A stretch of 26,225 nucleotides of DNA, taken from positions 1 through 26,225 of the IMG/VR virus record IMGVR_UViG_3300044715_000451. The stretch is one strand, 5' to 3'. The notes beneath the pieces are model-generated. The model was not told the DNA's origin. It made no database searches and worked only from the letters and a program-made list of their open reading frames with translations. Positions 6,945 to 14,801 of this stretch are shown here, piece after piece. Position numbers and translations under genes: made by a program. Numbering within the stretch: the stretch's first letter is position 1; every line of letters starts with the position of its first letter. This DNA comes from a virus.

Positions 6945-7610
6945 ATGGGTCTAGTAAAAGGACTAAAAGATTTAAATAAGGTAATGGATAAACCGCAATC
7001 ATCTGGCGGAGATAGCTCAAGAGCACGTTGGGTTAAATTGGATGACGCAGAAAGTGTTAAAATTAGATTTCTTCAGGAATTAGATCCTGACTCTCCCCAC
7101 TATAATGAAAAAAATAGTTTGGGATTTATTGCAGTAGAACACACAAACCCAAAAGACTATAAGCGTAAAGCTTTATGTACAATTGACGATCAAGGAAAAT
7201 GTTGGGGATGTGAACAACATCGTAAAGATTACAAAGCAGGATGGAAAGGCCGTTCTCGCCTATACATCAATGTTCTTGTAGATGATGGTAAAGAAGATCC
7301 ATATGTTGCCATCTTGTCTCAGGGTAGTAGCGGGAAGACTATTACTCCTACATTAATTGAATATGCTGGCGAAATGGGTAGCATATCAAATTTAGTGTGG
7401 CGCATTAAGCGTACAGGCACAAAGACAGACACCAGTTATACATCAATCCCTCTTGCCAAAGATGAAAAACCATTTGATTCATCTGGACTGGAATTGTATG
7501 AATTGGAAAAGGTTGCAGTTCGTGACCTACCCTATACAGAGCAAGAAGCCTTCTTTAATGGTGAAGGTGGAGAAGAGCCATCAAACGCAACAGGTAGCGT
7601 AGAGTGGTAA
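6945..7610 (+). CDS. gp32-like single-stranded DNA-binding protein
   Basis: A 221-residue protein starting at ATG 6945 after AAAAGGGG. Residues 1-30 are a basic, polar arm. H66-x11-C78-x7-C86-x2-C89 closely parallels the zinc site of T4 gp32 (His64, Cys77, Cys87, Cys90). A beta-rich core follows (Y-I-N-V-L-V-D-D). The tail is acidic with a terminal aromatic (E-W), like the protein-interaction tails of SSBs. It probably coats ssDNA at the fork and recruits partners. Its own promoter and terminator make it a separate, probably highly expressed unit, as expected for a protein needed in stoichiometric amounts. The assignment rests on motif layout, not on a clear full-length match. Confidence 0.7.
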   Translation: MGLVKGLKDLNKVMDKPQSSGGDSSRARWVKLDDAESVKIRFLQELDPDSPHYNEKNSLGFIAVEHTNPKDYKRKALCTIDDQGKCWGCEQHRKDYKAGWKGRSRLYINVLVDDGKEDPYVAILSQGSSGKTITPTLIEYAGEMGSISNLVWRIKRTGTKTDTSYTSIPLAKDEKPFDSSGLELYELEKVAVRDLPYTEQEAFFNGEGGEEPSNATGSVEW

Positions 7611-7622
7611 ACTAAATAGACT

Positions 7623-7651
7623 TAGGGGTGGCTATTGCCACCCCTAGTTTT
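7623..7651 (+). terminator. Intrinsic terminator after SSB
   Basis: Perfect 10-bp GC-rich stem TAGGGGTGGC (7623-7632) / GCCACCCCTA (7637-7646), loop TATT, then GTTTT and further T-rich sequence. The downstream promoter's -35 lies inside the loop and right arm. Confidence 0.9.
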
Positions 7652-7663
7652 ATTTAGTAGAAT
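7635..7663 (+). promoter_or_regulatory. Promoter embedded in the terminator, leaderless start
   Basis: TTGCCA (7635-7640), 17 bases, TAGAAT (7658-7663). The expected start point (six or seven bases on) is the A of the ATG at 7670, so the transcript for the zinc protein and DnaE would be leaderless. No ribosome-binding site precedes that ATG. Confidence 0.55.
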
Positions 7664-7669
7664 CCATAT

Positions 7670-7876
7670 ATGATAACTTATGAGATACCAGATCCATTTG
7701 CCACTTTTGTAAGAAATAGAAACATAAACTGTGTTGGTTCAACATATGATTATTTTTCTAAAGAGTGGAGTTTTAAATGCTCGACATGTTCAGAAGTTAT
7801 GTTTGCTCCAAGTAAAAAAACAATAATAAAAACCAGACTTTATCACACAAGAAATATTTGCTTAGGCGGTTACTAA
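7670..7876 (+). CDS. Small zinc-binding protein ahead of DnaE
   Basis: A 68-residue basic protein with C21, C37-x2-C40, H59 and C64, enough ligands for one zinc site. It has no ribosome-binding site and lies at the predicted 5' end of its mRNA. Its stop overlaps the DnaE start (TAATG), so its translation probably drives that of the polymerase. It does not match a family I can name. A polymerase-associated or nucleic-acid-binding role is only suggested by coupling. Confidence 0.55.
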   Translation: MITYEIPDPFATFVRNRNINCVGSTYDYFSKEWSFKCSTCSEVMFAPSKKTIIKTRLYHTRNICLGGY

Positions 7877-10800
7877 TGAGTTTTACACACCTACACGTTC
7901 ACAGCTATTACTCTTTAATGGATGGACTTAATTCTCCAAGAGAGCTATGCCAAGCAGCACTAGATGCTGGACAAACCGCTATTGCTATTACAGATCATGG
8001 TACACTATCATCACACCGAGATATGCAGATTGCTGCAAAAGAATTGGGCATTAAACCAATACTTGGAGTGGAAGCCTACATATCCCCAACGGATAGATTT
8101 GATAGATCATCTAAAACAGATAAAAGTATTCAGGCATACAATCACATTATTTTATTAGCAAAGAATCAAAATGGATTAAAAAATATTAATAGTTTGCAGG
8201 AAATCGCATGGAATGAAGGTTTTTATCATAAGCCACGTATTGATATGGAGGTTCTCAAAGAATATGCAAAAGATATTATTGTTCTTTCTGGATGTCTTAA
8301 TGGACTTATTAGCAAGTGCATTGAAAAGGGAGAGTTTGAGGAAGCGGAAAATATACTTAAAGATTTTAAGAAAACTTTTGGCGAAGATTTTTACATTGAG
8401 GTACAATCTCACAATCCCCAAGAAATAAATAGTAAGCTATTAGAGCTAGCAGATAAACTGGGAATTAAACCAGTTGCAACTGGGGATGCTCACTTTGCCA
8501 AAGGCGAAGACAAGATCTTGGAAGAAGCCATGTTAATTTTATCCACTTCACCCAAGTCGGACAAGGAAGCAGATTTTGAAATGTCTAGAAACATGAATAA
8601 CATGTTAGATAGATTTAATTATCTTTATCCTGACCGTAGAATTTCATTCCAAGACTATAATTTATTTATTCAGACAAGAGCTGAAATAGAGGCAGACTTT
8701 AATAAGGCTGGAATTAGCAGAACAGACATTTATGAGAATACCATGGAGATATCCGAAAAAATTGGAGAATACGATTTTAACAGGGGTCTAGACCTTCTTC
8801 CAGTACCCAAGACGGATGCCGACCAGAAACTGGCTGAGATGGCCTTTAAAGGCCTAGAAACCCTACACCTTACCTCGCCATGGCTAGGAAATGACACATA
8901 TGAACTTAGATTAAATGAAGAATTAGAAATTATTAAAGATAAAAGCTTTGCCTCATATTTCTTAGTAGTGGCAGATATGATTAATTGGGCTAAAGAGAAT
9001 GGCATTATGGTTGGGCCTGGACGTGGTTCTGCTGCAGGATCTTTAGTTTGTTATGCATTAGGAATTACTGATGTAGACCCAATAGAATATGACTTATTGT
9101 TTTTCCGATTTATTAATCCAGAGCGTAATGACTTCCCAGATATCGACACAGACTTTGAAGACCGTCGTCGTAAAGAGGTTAAAGATTATCTTAAGAAAAA
9201 ATTTAAACACGTAGCATCAATTTCTACATATACATACTTTAAAGATAAAGGTGTTATTAGAGATGCAGCCCGTGTATTTATGGTTCCTCTACAAGACGTA
9301 AATCGTGCACTAAAATCAATTGATACTTTTGAAGACTATATGGAATCTCCAAACACTAAAGAATTTAGAATGAAGTATCCAGAAGTAACGTGGCTAGCAG
9401 AAAGACTACGTGGCAAAATTAGAAGCGTTGGTGTTCATGCTGCTGGTGTTGTTGTTGCTAAAGATGATCTTAGAAATTTTGCACCAATAGAATCAAGAGC
9501 GGACGCACAAGATCAAGTTTCTGGACGCATACCAGTAGTCGCATACGACATGGACACAGTTGCCGATATTGGGCTAATTAAACTAGACGCATTAGGGCTT
9601 AAAACACTTTCCGTTATTTCAGATACCATAAAAGCTATTAAAGAAAGACACAACAAGGATATAGTTTTATCAAATTTATCTATGGACGATAAAGAAGTTT
9701 ATAAGGTGCTAAGCGAAGGATATACAAAAGGAGTGTTTCAAGCCGAAGCAACTCCGTACACAAATCTATTAATTAAAATGGGTGTTGATAAATTTGAAGA
9801 TCTTGCTGCTTCAAACGCCCTAGTACGGCCAGGAGCAATGAATACTGTGGGAGCCTCCTATATTAAACGAAAACATGGAGAAGAAGCGGTATCGTATGTT
9901 CATGAAATTATGAAACCCTTTACCGAGAATACATATGGTGTTATCATATATCAGGAGCAGGTCATGCAGGCCTGCGTACACTTAGGTGGTATGTCTTGGT
10001 CAGAGGCTGATAAGGTCCGCAAGATTATCGGAAAGAAAAAGGATGCAAAAGAATTCGACCAATTCAAGGATAAGTTTATTGCTGGGGCTTCAAAACACAT
10101 TTCTGAGAAAAAGGCCCAGTCTTTATGGAGTGACTTTGAGGCTCATGCTGGCTACTCTTTTAATCGTAGTCATGCTGTTGCTTATTCCATGCTTAGTTAT
10201 TATACGGCTTGGCTTAAAAAGTATTACCCTCTTGAATTCATTTTTTCAATTCTTAAAAACGAAAATGATAAAGACAAAAGAACAGAATATTTAATTGAGG
10301 CTAAAAGATTAAACCTTAAAGTATTACTGCCTCACATTAATGAATCTGAACTTTACTTTTCATTAAAAGAAAACGCAATTCAATTTGGATTAGCTGAAGT
10401 TAAATTTATTTCAGATAGCATTGCAAATAAAATTATAGAAAGAAGGCCTTATGCCAATTATTCCGATTTCGTACAAAAAGCCTCTACGAAAGGTAGTGGG
10501 ATTAACAGTAGGGCTGTATCTGCTCTTAATGCTATTGGCGGTTCTGCTTTTGAGGACAATCTCAGAGACGGTAAGGAAAAAGAAAACTACTACGAATACT
10601 TAGGAATTCCTACATTTAATTTAGAATCTATTCCACCTAGAATTAAGGCACAAGCAAAACCAATTGAAGAGTTTGATGACTTAGGATCTTTTCCCATGTT
10701 TGGTATGGTTAAAAGTATTAAAAGAGGAACTGGCTGGGCAAGAGTTGAGTTAGTAGATGAAACTGGATCTATAGGTTTATTTCATAATGAGCAAACTCAA

Positions 10801-11157
10801 ATAGAGACTGGACAAATGTATTTTATTCTTGTTGGAGATAATAGAATAGCAAGATACATTAAAATAAACGACATGGACCCGAACGGCTCAGATTTATTTG
10901 TAGACTATTTATATAGAAAAGAATATGACATGGAAGATGACGAGCAGATAGTTATTAACTTTAGTCCATATAAAACTAAAGCTGGAAAAACAATGGCACA
11001 CATCGTGATGTCAGATAAAAATAAACAATTAACTAGAGCAATTGCATTTCCAACAATGTATACAAAAGTTTTAGCAAGAATGCGTGAGGGAATGAAAAGC
11101 AAACCAGTTCTGTCAAAATTAGATGACGGTACATTAATGATAAAGGAGATAAAGTGA
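7876..11157 (+). CDS. dnaE: DNA polymerase III alpha subunit (DnaE)
   Basis: A 1093-residue C-family replicative polymerase, near the length of bacterial DnaE (about 1160). The start is ATG 7876, in a TAATG overlap with the zinc protein. The N-terminal PHP domain has what look like all nine metal ligands: H7, H9, D16, H41, E66, H90, C140, D204 and H206. The palm has G-P-G-R-G-S-A-A-G-S and the catalytic P-D-I-D-T-D-F, with the third Asp in I-K-L-D-A-L-G-L. An HhH region and a C-terminal OB-like domain (W-A-R-V-E-L-V-D-E-T-G) follow. It is the phage's own replicase and probably still uses the host clamp. An intact PHP site predicts built-in 3'-5' proofreading. The stop overlaps the next GTG. 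Confidence 0.96.
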   Translation: MSFTHLHVHSYYSLMDGLNSPRELCQAALDAGQTAIAITDHGTLSSHRDMQIAAKELGIKPILGVEAYISPTDRFDRSSKTDKSIQAYNHIILLAKNQNGLKNINSLQEIAWNEGFYHKPRIDMEVLKEYAKDIIVLSGCLNGLISKCIEKGEFEEAENILKDFKKTFGEDFYIEVQSHNPQEINSKLLELADKLGIKPVATGDAHFAKGEDKILEEAMLILSTSPKSDKEADFEMSRNMNNMLDRFNYLYPDRRISFQDYNLFIQTRAEIEADFNKAGISRTDIYENTMEISEKIGEYDFNRGLDLLPVPKTDADQKLAEMAFKGLETLHLTSPWLGNDTYELRLNEELEIIKDKSFASYFLVVADMINWAKENGIMVGPGRGSAAGSLVCYALGITDVDPIEYDLLFFRFINPERNDFPDIDTDFEDRRRKEVKDYLKKKFKHVASISTYTYFKDKGVIRDAARVFMVPLQDVNRALKSIDTFEDYMESPNTKEFRMKYPEVTWLAERLRGKIRSVGVHAAGVVVAKDDLRNFAPIESRADAQDQVSGRIPVVAYDMDTVADIGLIKLDALGLKTLSVISDTIKAIKERHNKDIVLSNLSMDDKEVYKVLSEGYTKGVFQAEATPYTNLLIKMGVDKFEDLAASNALVRPGAMNTVGASYIKRKHGEEAVSYVHEIMKPFTENTYGVIIYQEQVMQACVHLGGMSWSEADKVRKIIGKKKDAKEFDQFKDKFIAGASKHISEKKAQSLWSDFEAHAGYSFNRSHAVAYSMLSYYTAWLKKYYPLEFIFSILKNENDKDKRTEYLIEAKRLNLKVLLPHINESELYFSLKENAIQFGLAEVKFISDSIANKIIERRPYANYSDFVQKASTKGSGINSRAVSALNAIGGSAFEDNLRDGKEKENYYEYLGIPTFNLESIPPRIKAQAKPIEEFDDLGSFPMFGMVKSIKRGTGWARVELVDETGSIGLFHNEQTQIETGQMYFILVGDNRIARYIKINDMDPNGSDLFVDYLYRKEYDMEDDEQIVINFSPYKTKAGKTMAHIVMSDKNKQLTRAIAFPTMYTKVLARMREGMKSKPVLSKLDDGTLMIKEIK

Positions 11158-11393
11158 CCCAAACACCAGCAGAAGTATATAAAGCAATGAGCGCTACTAA
11201 CATTCTAGTAGCTATTTTAGAATCACAAAAAAAGATATCTATTCCCATAGATGTATTTTTAAATGCGTCAAAAGGAGATAAAAATTTAAATGTTGAGTAT
11301 GACGAAGATACATCTTCATTTGTATTTGAGTTAAAGGAGAAAATTGAACAGCCAGATGATAATCAGAATGCTGATGCAGAACCAAATATCTAA
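11154..11393 (+). CDS. Conserved small protein after DnaE
   Basis: A 79-residue acidic protein starting at GTG in a GTGA overlap with the polymerase stop, with GGAGATAAA upstream. The first half is helical (N-I-L-V-A-I-L-E-S), then I-P-I-D-V-F-L-N-A, a V-E-Y-D-E-D strand, and an acidic Asp/Asn/Gln-rich tail. No known domain. Coupling to DnaE suggests it acts with the polymerase or is only co-expressed with it. Confidence 0.55.
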   Translation: MTQTPAEVYKAMSATNILVAILESQKKISIPIDVFLNASKGDKNLNVEYDEDTSSFVFELKEKIEQPDDNQNADAEPNI

Positions 11394-11481
11394 AACCCCT
11401 ACTCCTATTTTAAATAAAAGGTCAAAAGACTTTAATTATAATGACACAGAGCCTGATTTTAATGCTATAATGGGCATATAG
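11368..11481 (+). CDS. Possible 37-residue ORF over the recA promoter
   Basis: ATG 11368 to TAG 11481 in another frame from the preceding gene. The product is polar, with K-T-P-T-P-I-L-N-K-R-S-K. There is no clear ribosome-binding site and the frame runs through the promoter at 11441-11471. It fills the gap between two genes, which phages often do with small ORFs, but it may be spurious. Confidence 0.2.
   Translation: MLMQNQISKTPTPILNKRSKDFNYNDTEPDFNAIMGI
11441..11471 (+). promoter_or_regulatory. Extended -10 promoter for recA
   Basis: TGCTATAAT at 11463-11471, with ATGACA at 11441-11446 as a weak -35 at a long 19-base spacing. The surrounding bases (TTTTAATGCTATAAT) are nearly the same as those of the promoter at 1048-1075. 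Start near 11478, leader about 16 bases with GAGAAAG before the ATG. Confidence 0.6.
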
Positions 11482-11493
11482 AGAAAGAAAACA

Positions 11494-12498
11494 ATGACAA
11501 TTTTAATAGATGATGTATTAGCAAAATTAGATCCAAAAACAAGAGCAAGAGTTCAGTCAGCACAAGATATTAAAGTTGAAAAACAGGCTACGCCAAGCAT
11601 AGGATTAAATTTATCCTTAAAGGGTGGTCTTGGATACGGTAGACAAGTTTTGGTTTGGGGAAATAAGTCTGCTGGCAAATCATCATTTTGTTTACAAATG
11701 ATTGCTATTGCACAAAAAGAAGGCAAGACTTGTGCTTGGATTGACGCAGAAGCATCATATGATCAATCATGGGCAGAGCAATTAGGAGTAGACTCATCAA
11801 AGTTAATTTATTCTTCGGCTAAAACAGTTAACGATATGGTTGATGTTGCAACTAAACTTATGGACGCAGGAGTAGATTTAATTGTAGTAGATTCAATATC
11901 TGCTTTGCTTCCAGCAATTTATTTTGAAAAAGATGGAAATGAAATGAAAGATCTTCAAGATACCAAACAGATTGGCGCAGAAGCAAAAGACATGACCCAC
12001 GCAGTCAAAATGTTAAACTATGCAAACAAAAACACACTACTTGTTCTTATTTCACAACAAAGAAATCAATTTGGATCGATGCATGCAAGCCATATTCCAA
12101 CAGGTGGCATGGCAGTAAAATTCTTTTCTTCTACGGTAATTAAATTATGGTCTTCTGAAGCTGAGGCAAATGCAATTAAAGCTGGAGTTAAAGTTGGAGA
12201 TAAAATTATTGAACAAAGAGTTGGAAGGCCAGTTAATTGGATTATTGATTACAATAAACTAGGGCCCCCAAATTTATCAGGACAGTATGACTTTTACTAC
12301 CAAGGAGAAACTCTTGGCGTGGATTCAGTAGGAGAAACTTTAGATGTTGCTGAAATGGTTGGAGTTGTTGAAAAGGGTGGAGCGTGGTACACAGTTAATG
12401 GAGAAAGATTTCAAGGACGTGCAAAAGCTGTTCAGTATTTAAAAGAGAATCCAAAAGTTGTTGAAGTACTTAAAAAGGGCATAGATGCCAAAAATTAA
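11494..12498 (+). CDS. recA: RecA-family recombinase
   Basis: A 334-residue ATPase with Walker A G56-N-K-S-A-G-K-S63, Walker B L-I-V-V-D-S-I-S-A, and an ISQQRNQFG segment near the L1 loop and Q-motif region, followed by a P-T-G-G-x-A-V-K-F-F stretch matching the conserved GGNALKF area of RecA. It forms filaments on ssDNA and drives strand exchange, replication restart and recombination-dependent replication. It is close to bacterial RecA in length (about 350) but with a divergent C-terminal domain. It has its own promoter and heads a group with two zinc or nuclease-like genes, overlapping the next by 14 bases. Confidence 0.92.
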   Translation: MTILIDDVLAKLDPKTRARVQSAQDIKVEKQATPSIGLNLSLKGGLGYGRQVLVWGNKSAGKSSFCLQMIAIAQKEGKTCAWIDAEASYDQSWAEQLGVDSSKLIYSSAKTVNDMVDVATKLMDAGVDLIVVDSISALLPAIYFEKDGNEMKDLQDTKQIGAEAKDMTHAVKMLNYANKNTLLVLISQQRNQFGSMHASHIPTGGMAVKFFSSTVIKLWSSEAEANAIKAGVKVGDKIIEQRVGRPVNWIIDYNKLGPPNLSGQYDFYYQGETLGVDSVGETLDVAEMVGVVEKGGAWYTVNGERFQGRAKAVQYLKENPKVVEVLKKGIDAKN

Positions 12499-12673
12499 TG
12501 AGTTTTTTAAAAACCCAGAAATTTTGCATAAAAAAGATTTAGAATTAATTCCTGGAACAAAACCTTGCGGCAAGTGCAATAAAGATGCACAAGAATCTTT
12601 TTGGGACCCAACAAATTTAATTATGTCCTGGAAATGTCCAGACGGACATAGCAATCAGCATAAGGTTAACTAA
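12485..12673 (+). CDS. Zinc-finger miniprotein after RecA
   Basis: A 62-residue protein with C28-x2-C31 and C51-x3-H55, a compact zinc site. The N-terminus is helical and basic. It overlaps recA by 14 bases and ends in TAATG with the next gene. It is probably nucleic-acid-binding. I do not recognise a named family. Confidence 0.55.
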   Translation: MPKINEFFKNPEILHKKDLELIPGTKPCGKCNKDAQESFWDPTNLIMSWKCPDGHSNQHKVN

Positions 12674-12987
12674 TGTCTGAAAGGTCGGAGGCTAAACGTG
12701 ACGGAGCAAAACAACAAAAAAATAGTGGACGTGGTGATTATCAAAAAGGTGACGCTCAATGGAGAGATTTTGTGGTGGATTATAAAGAGTACGAAAAGTC
12801 AATCTCTATTTCGCAAAACATATGGGCTAAAATTTGTACAGATACTTTTAAGGTCAGCAGGGATAAGTATCCAGTACTTAAACTAATACTTGGCTCTACT
12901 AGCAGTAAAACAAGGCTTGCTGTTATTGAATGGGCACTTTTAGAACAACTAATAGAATGTTGGGAGGAAAATAATGGGATCAAATAA
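12673..12987 (+). CDS. Putative PD-(D/E)XK Holliday junction resolvase-like nuclease
   Basis: A 104-residue basic protein. The N-terminal part A-K-x-x-G-A-K-Q-Q-K-N-S-G-R-G, then K-G-D27, then V-V-D36-Y-K38, followed by a helix W-A-K-I and a strand P-V-L-K-L-I-L, resembles small phage nucleases annotated as Holliday junction resolvases (G-S-G...K-G-D...E-x-K). D27, D36 and K38 would form the PD-(D/E)XK core. Its place after RecA fits junction processing. The match is by pattern only, and Asp in place of the usual Glu before x-K is unusual. Confidence 0.45.
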   Translation: MSERSEAKRDGAKQQKNSGRGDYQKGDAQWRDFVVDYKEYEKSISISQNIWAKICTDTFKVSRDKYPVLKLILGSTSSKTRLAVIEWALLEQLIECWEENNGIK

Positions 12988-13105
12988 TAAAATACCTTTT
13001 AATCCTACTGTTATTAAAAATGGTAGAATAGTAAGAATTAGAAAAGATGGAAGCATAAAGGCTGATTTGGGTCCATATAAATCAAAGAAGAAGGTAAAAA
13101 AATGA
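12974..13105 (+). CDS. Small basic protein
   Basis: A 43-residue, strongly basic protein (G-R-I-V-R-I-R-K-D-G-S-I, ending K-S-K-K-K-V-K-K). The start is well supported: GGAGG at 12963-12967 lies six bases before the ATG. Its stop overlaps the next start (ATGA). Charge suggests nucleic acid contact. No family is recognised. Confidence 0.55.
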   Translation: MGSNNKIPFNPTVIKNGRIVRIRKDGSIKADLGPYKSKKKVKK

Positions 13106-13917
13106 TAAAACAATCTGGACTAGTTAGATTGTTAACTGAAGAGCAGTGCGAAGATATTGTGTCTAAAATTGATTCATTAAATAAATATTGGACTGCTAGA
13201 CCAAGAAATGGTTTAAATATGTTTTATACCATGGGTGGAGCAGCTTATTTAGACACCTATAACGGCTCCAGACCAGATCAATATGTAAAGTCATATACAA
13301 AAATGAATCCAATACTCATGGAAAATTTTTCTGAATTATATGATCTATTATTAAAAAATTTAAATTCAATAGTTGGACCATGTGCATTAGCAGATGACTT
13401 AGCAATACCTGGGTTTCAAATATTTGGATTAAAAAAAGAGAACATGACATTGCCTATTCCTATACCTAATTTAGGTTACTCGACAGAACTTCATTCAGAT
13501 AAAGTCTCATACGACCACAAAGAATTTTGGTCAAAGTATAAAAATGTGGAAGAAGATTTATTAACAATAACAGTTGCAATTGATGTACACAACAATGGTT
13601 CTGGTTTAGCTGTCTGGGATAAAGAAATGAATATAGACTCAAACAGCGAATACGCAAACACTGTTAAACAGCAAGGAATGGAAGCATTAAATAAAATTAA
13701 AGAAGTTTCAGGATACCCATTTAACTCGGATAAAATTGCAGAGTTTGATATGGAATATCCTAAAATTGTAGAGTATTTTAAAGGCAGTATGTTTTATGTA
13801 ATTGGAGACCCTTGGCATCAAGTGACACCGCCAATTAATGCAACAACAAATGAGCGCAGGATTACTTTACAGGCACATGCTTTAAAGTGTGATGGAATAT
13901 GGAGACTACACTTTTGA
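13102..13917 (+). CDS. 2-oxoglutarate/Fe(II)-dependent dioxygenase-like protein
   Basis: A 271-residue protein with the double-stranded beta-helix signature: E-L-H131-x-D133, a distal H239 (D-P-W-H-Q-V), and R252/R253 (E-R-R-I-T-L-Q) as the 2-oxoglutarate anchor. The middle has L-L-T-I-T-V-A-I-D and G-S-G-L-A-V-W-D strands typical of prolyl-hydroxylase-like enzymes. Such enzymes hydroxylate proteins, small molecules or nucleic acid bases using O2 and 2-oxoglutarate. The substrate is unknown. It sits between recombination genes and the cobalamin genes, overlapping its neighbours by ATGA and TTGA. A TET/JBP-type DNA hydroxylase would look different, so protein or metabolite is the likelier target. 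Confidence 0.65.
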   Translation: MIKQSGLVRLLTEEQCEDIVSKIDSLNKYWTARPRNGLNMFYTMGGAAYLDTYNGSRPDQYVKSYTKMNPILMENFSELYDLLLKNLNSIVGPCALADDLAIPGFQIFGLKKENMTLPIPIPNLGYSTELHSDKVSYDHKEFWSKYKNVEEDLLTITVAIDVHNNGSGLAVWDKEMNIDSNSEYANTVKQQGMEALNKIKEVSGYPFNSDKIAEFDMEYPKIVEYFKGSMFYVIGDPWHQVTPPINATTNERRITLQAHALKCDGIWRLHF

Positions 13918-14018
13918 TTAAATTTTTTATAGGAGTTTTAATTGGATTTTTAATCGCATATCCAATAGGGTTATGGGCTGGATATTATACTGATTGGATA
14001 AATAGAGATGGAAAATAA
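13914..14018 (+). CDS. Single-pass membrane miniprotein (34 aa)
   Basis: It starts at TTG 13914 in a TTGA overlap with the dioxygenase stop and ends by overlapping the next gene. After M-I-K, residues 4-24 are a continuous hydrophobic helix with small residues (F-F-I-G-V-L-I-G-F-L-I-A), then a short polar tail. Precise overlaps on both sides support it as real. It could be a small subunit of a membrane complex with the DUF4430 protein, or a membrane-active lysis-related peptide. The sequence does not decide. Confidence 0.5.
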   Translation: MIKFFIGVLIGFLIAYPIGLWAGYYTDWINRDGK

Positions 14019-14355
14019 ATCTGATTCAAAAAACACATTAGAATTAATTAGTGATATTACTGAATTTAATGATTTACATGAGTTTATGAAGGATGAACAT
14101 TTAGATAAAGCTCTTGCAATTGTGGTAAAATTGTTAATGAACCCAGATGTGCCTTCAGCTAAAGCACCTCATTTAATTATGGAGCTACAGGCAATGTCTA
14201 CTAAATTTGCAGTTATGTCTTCTGTATACTCAACTATTATGAAAGATAAGGCTGGAACAGTTAATAATAATAAAAAGAATGTATATTATTCAGTAAAAGA
14301 ATCTATAGACAAACTTGTTGATGCACTTAAATATGTTGTTAGGTATAACTCATGA
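14008..14355 (+). CDS. Conserved helical phage protein
   Basis: A 115-residue, all-helical, cytoplasmic-looking protein with L-D-K-A-L-A-I-V-V-K-L-L near residues 32-43, a P-H-L-I-M-E-L-Q-A-M-S stretch, and a C-terminal helix ending L-V-D-A-L-K-Y-V-V-R. I have seen comparable helical proteins in other phages without a proven role. It is linked to its neighbours by overlaps of 11 and 4 bases. Confidence 0.5.
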   Translation: MENKSDSKNTLELISDITEFNDLHEFMKDEHLDKALAIVVKLLMNPDVPSAKAPHLIMELQAMSTKFAVMSSVYSTIMKDKAGTVNNNKKNVYYSVKESIDKLVDALKYVVRYNS

Positions 14356-14801
14356 TTCAAAAAAGAATTATGTTTTTGTTTATTTTTATTGGTTCAGCAA
14401 TAGGATTGTTTGTTTTAAATTCTAATCAACCAGAGTGCATTAACCTATATGTAGACTACGGAAATAATTCTACCGTAGAAAAGAAATGCGTCAGTGCCAG
14501 TGGTAAAGTTAATTCTTTAGATCTATTAAAAGCAAATGGATATAAGATAGAGGGGACAGCAAAGTATGGGAATGCTGTTGTCTGCAGAGTAAATAATTTT
14601 CCCAACAACAGTGTTGAAAAATGCCAAGACATGCCACCAGAAAATGCATATTGGGCCGTGTTAGTAAAAAAGAATCAGGCCTTGCCATTTCCAAGAAATG
14701 AATGGGGCTGGGCACAAAAGGGAATTAATGAAACTTTTGTCGAACCAGGAGACCACCTTGGCCTAGTATTTTCTACTAAAGGAGAAGTAAGATGGCCGTA
14801 G
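14352..14801 (+). CDS. Membrane-anchored DUF4430 (transcobalamin-like) protein
   Basis: A 149-residue protein with a signal anchor at residues 4-22 and an extracytoplasmic domain. The domain holds four Cys (C29, C46, C78, C91), enough for two disulfides. The layout S-L-D-L-L-K-A-N-G-Y, Y-G-N-A-V-V-C-R-V, C-x-D-M-P-P-E-N-A-Y-W-A-V-L, E-W-G-W-A-Q-K-G and F-V-E-P-G-D-H-L-G matches the DUF4430 domain, related to the C-terminal domain of transcobalamin and intrinsic factor and often encoded with corrinoid uptake genes in bacteria. It probably binds cobalamin or a related ligand outside the membrane. A cob(I)alamin adenosyltransferase two genes on supports this. Overlap with the previous gene is ATGA. 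Confidence 0.65.
   Translation: MIQKRIMFLFIFIGSAIGLFVLNSNQPECINLYVDYGNNSTVEKKCVSASGKVNSLDLLKANGYKIEGTAKYGNAVVCRVNNFPNNSVEKCQDMPPENAYWAVLVKKNQALPFPRNEWGWAQKGINETFVEPGDHLGLVFSTKGEVRWP

Noticed and set aside
7858-7875. N-terminal extension of DnaE
   Set aside because: ATG 7876 overlaps the previous stop (TAATG) and places the HLHVHS motif at the usual distance from the start.
9986-10294. Open + frame of 102 residues inside dnaE
   Set aside because: It lies within strongly conserved polymerase sequence, and its product has a low-complexity, Leu/Arg/Ile-rich shadow composition.
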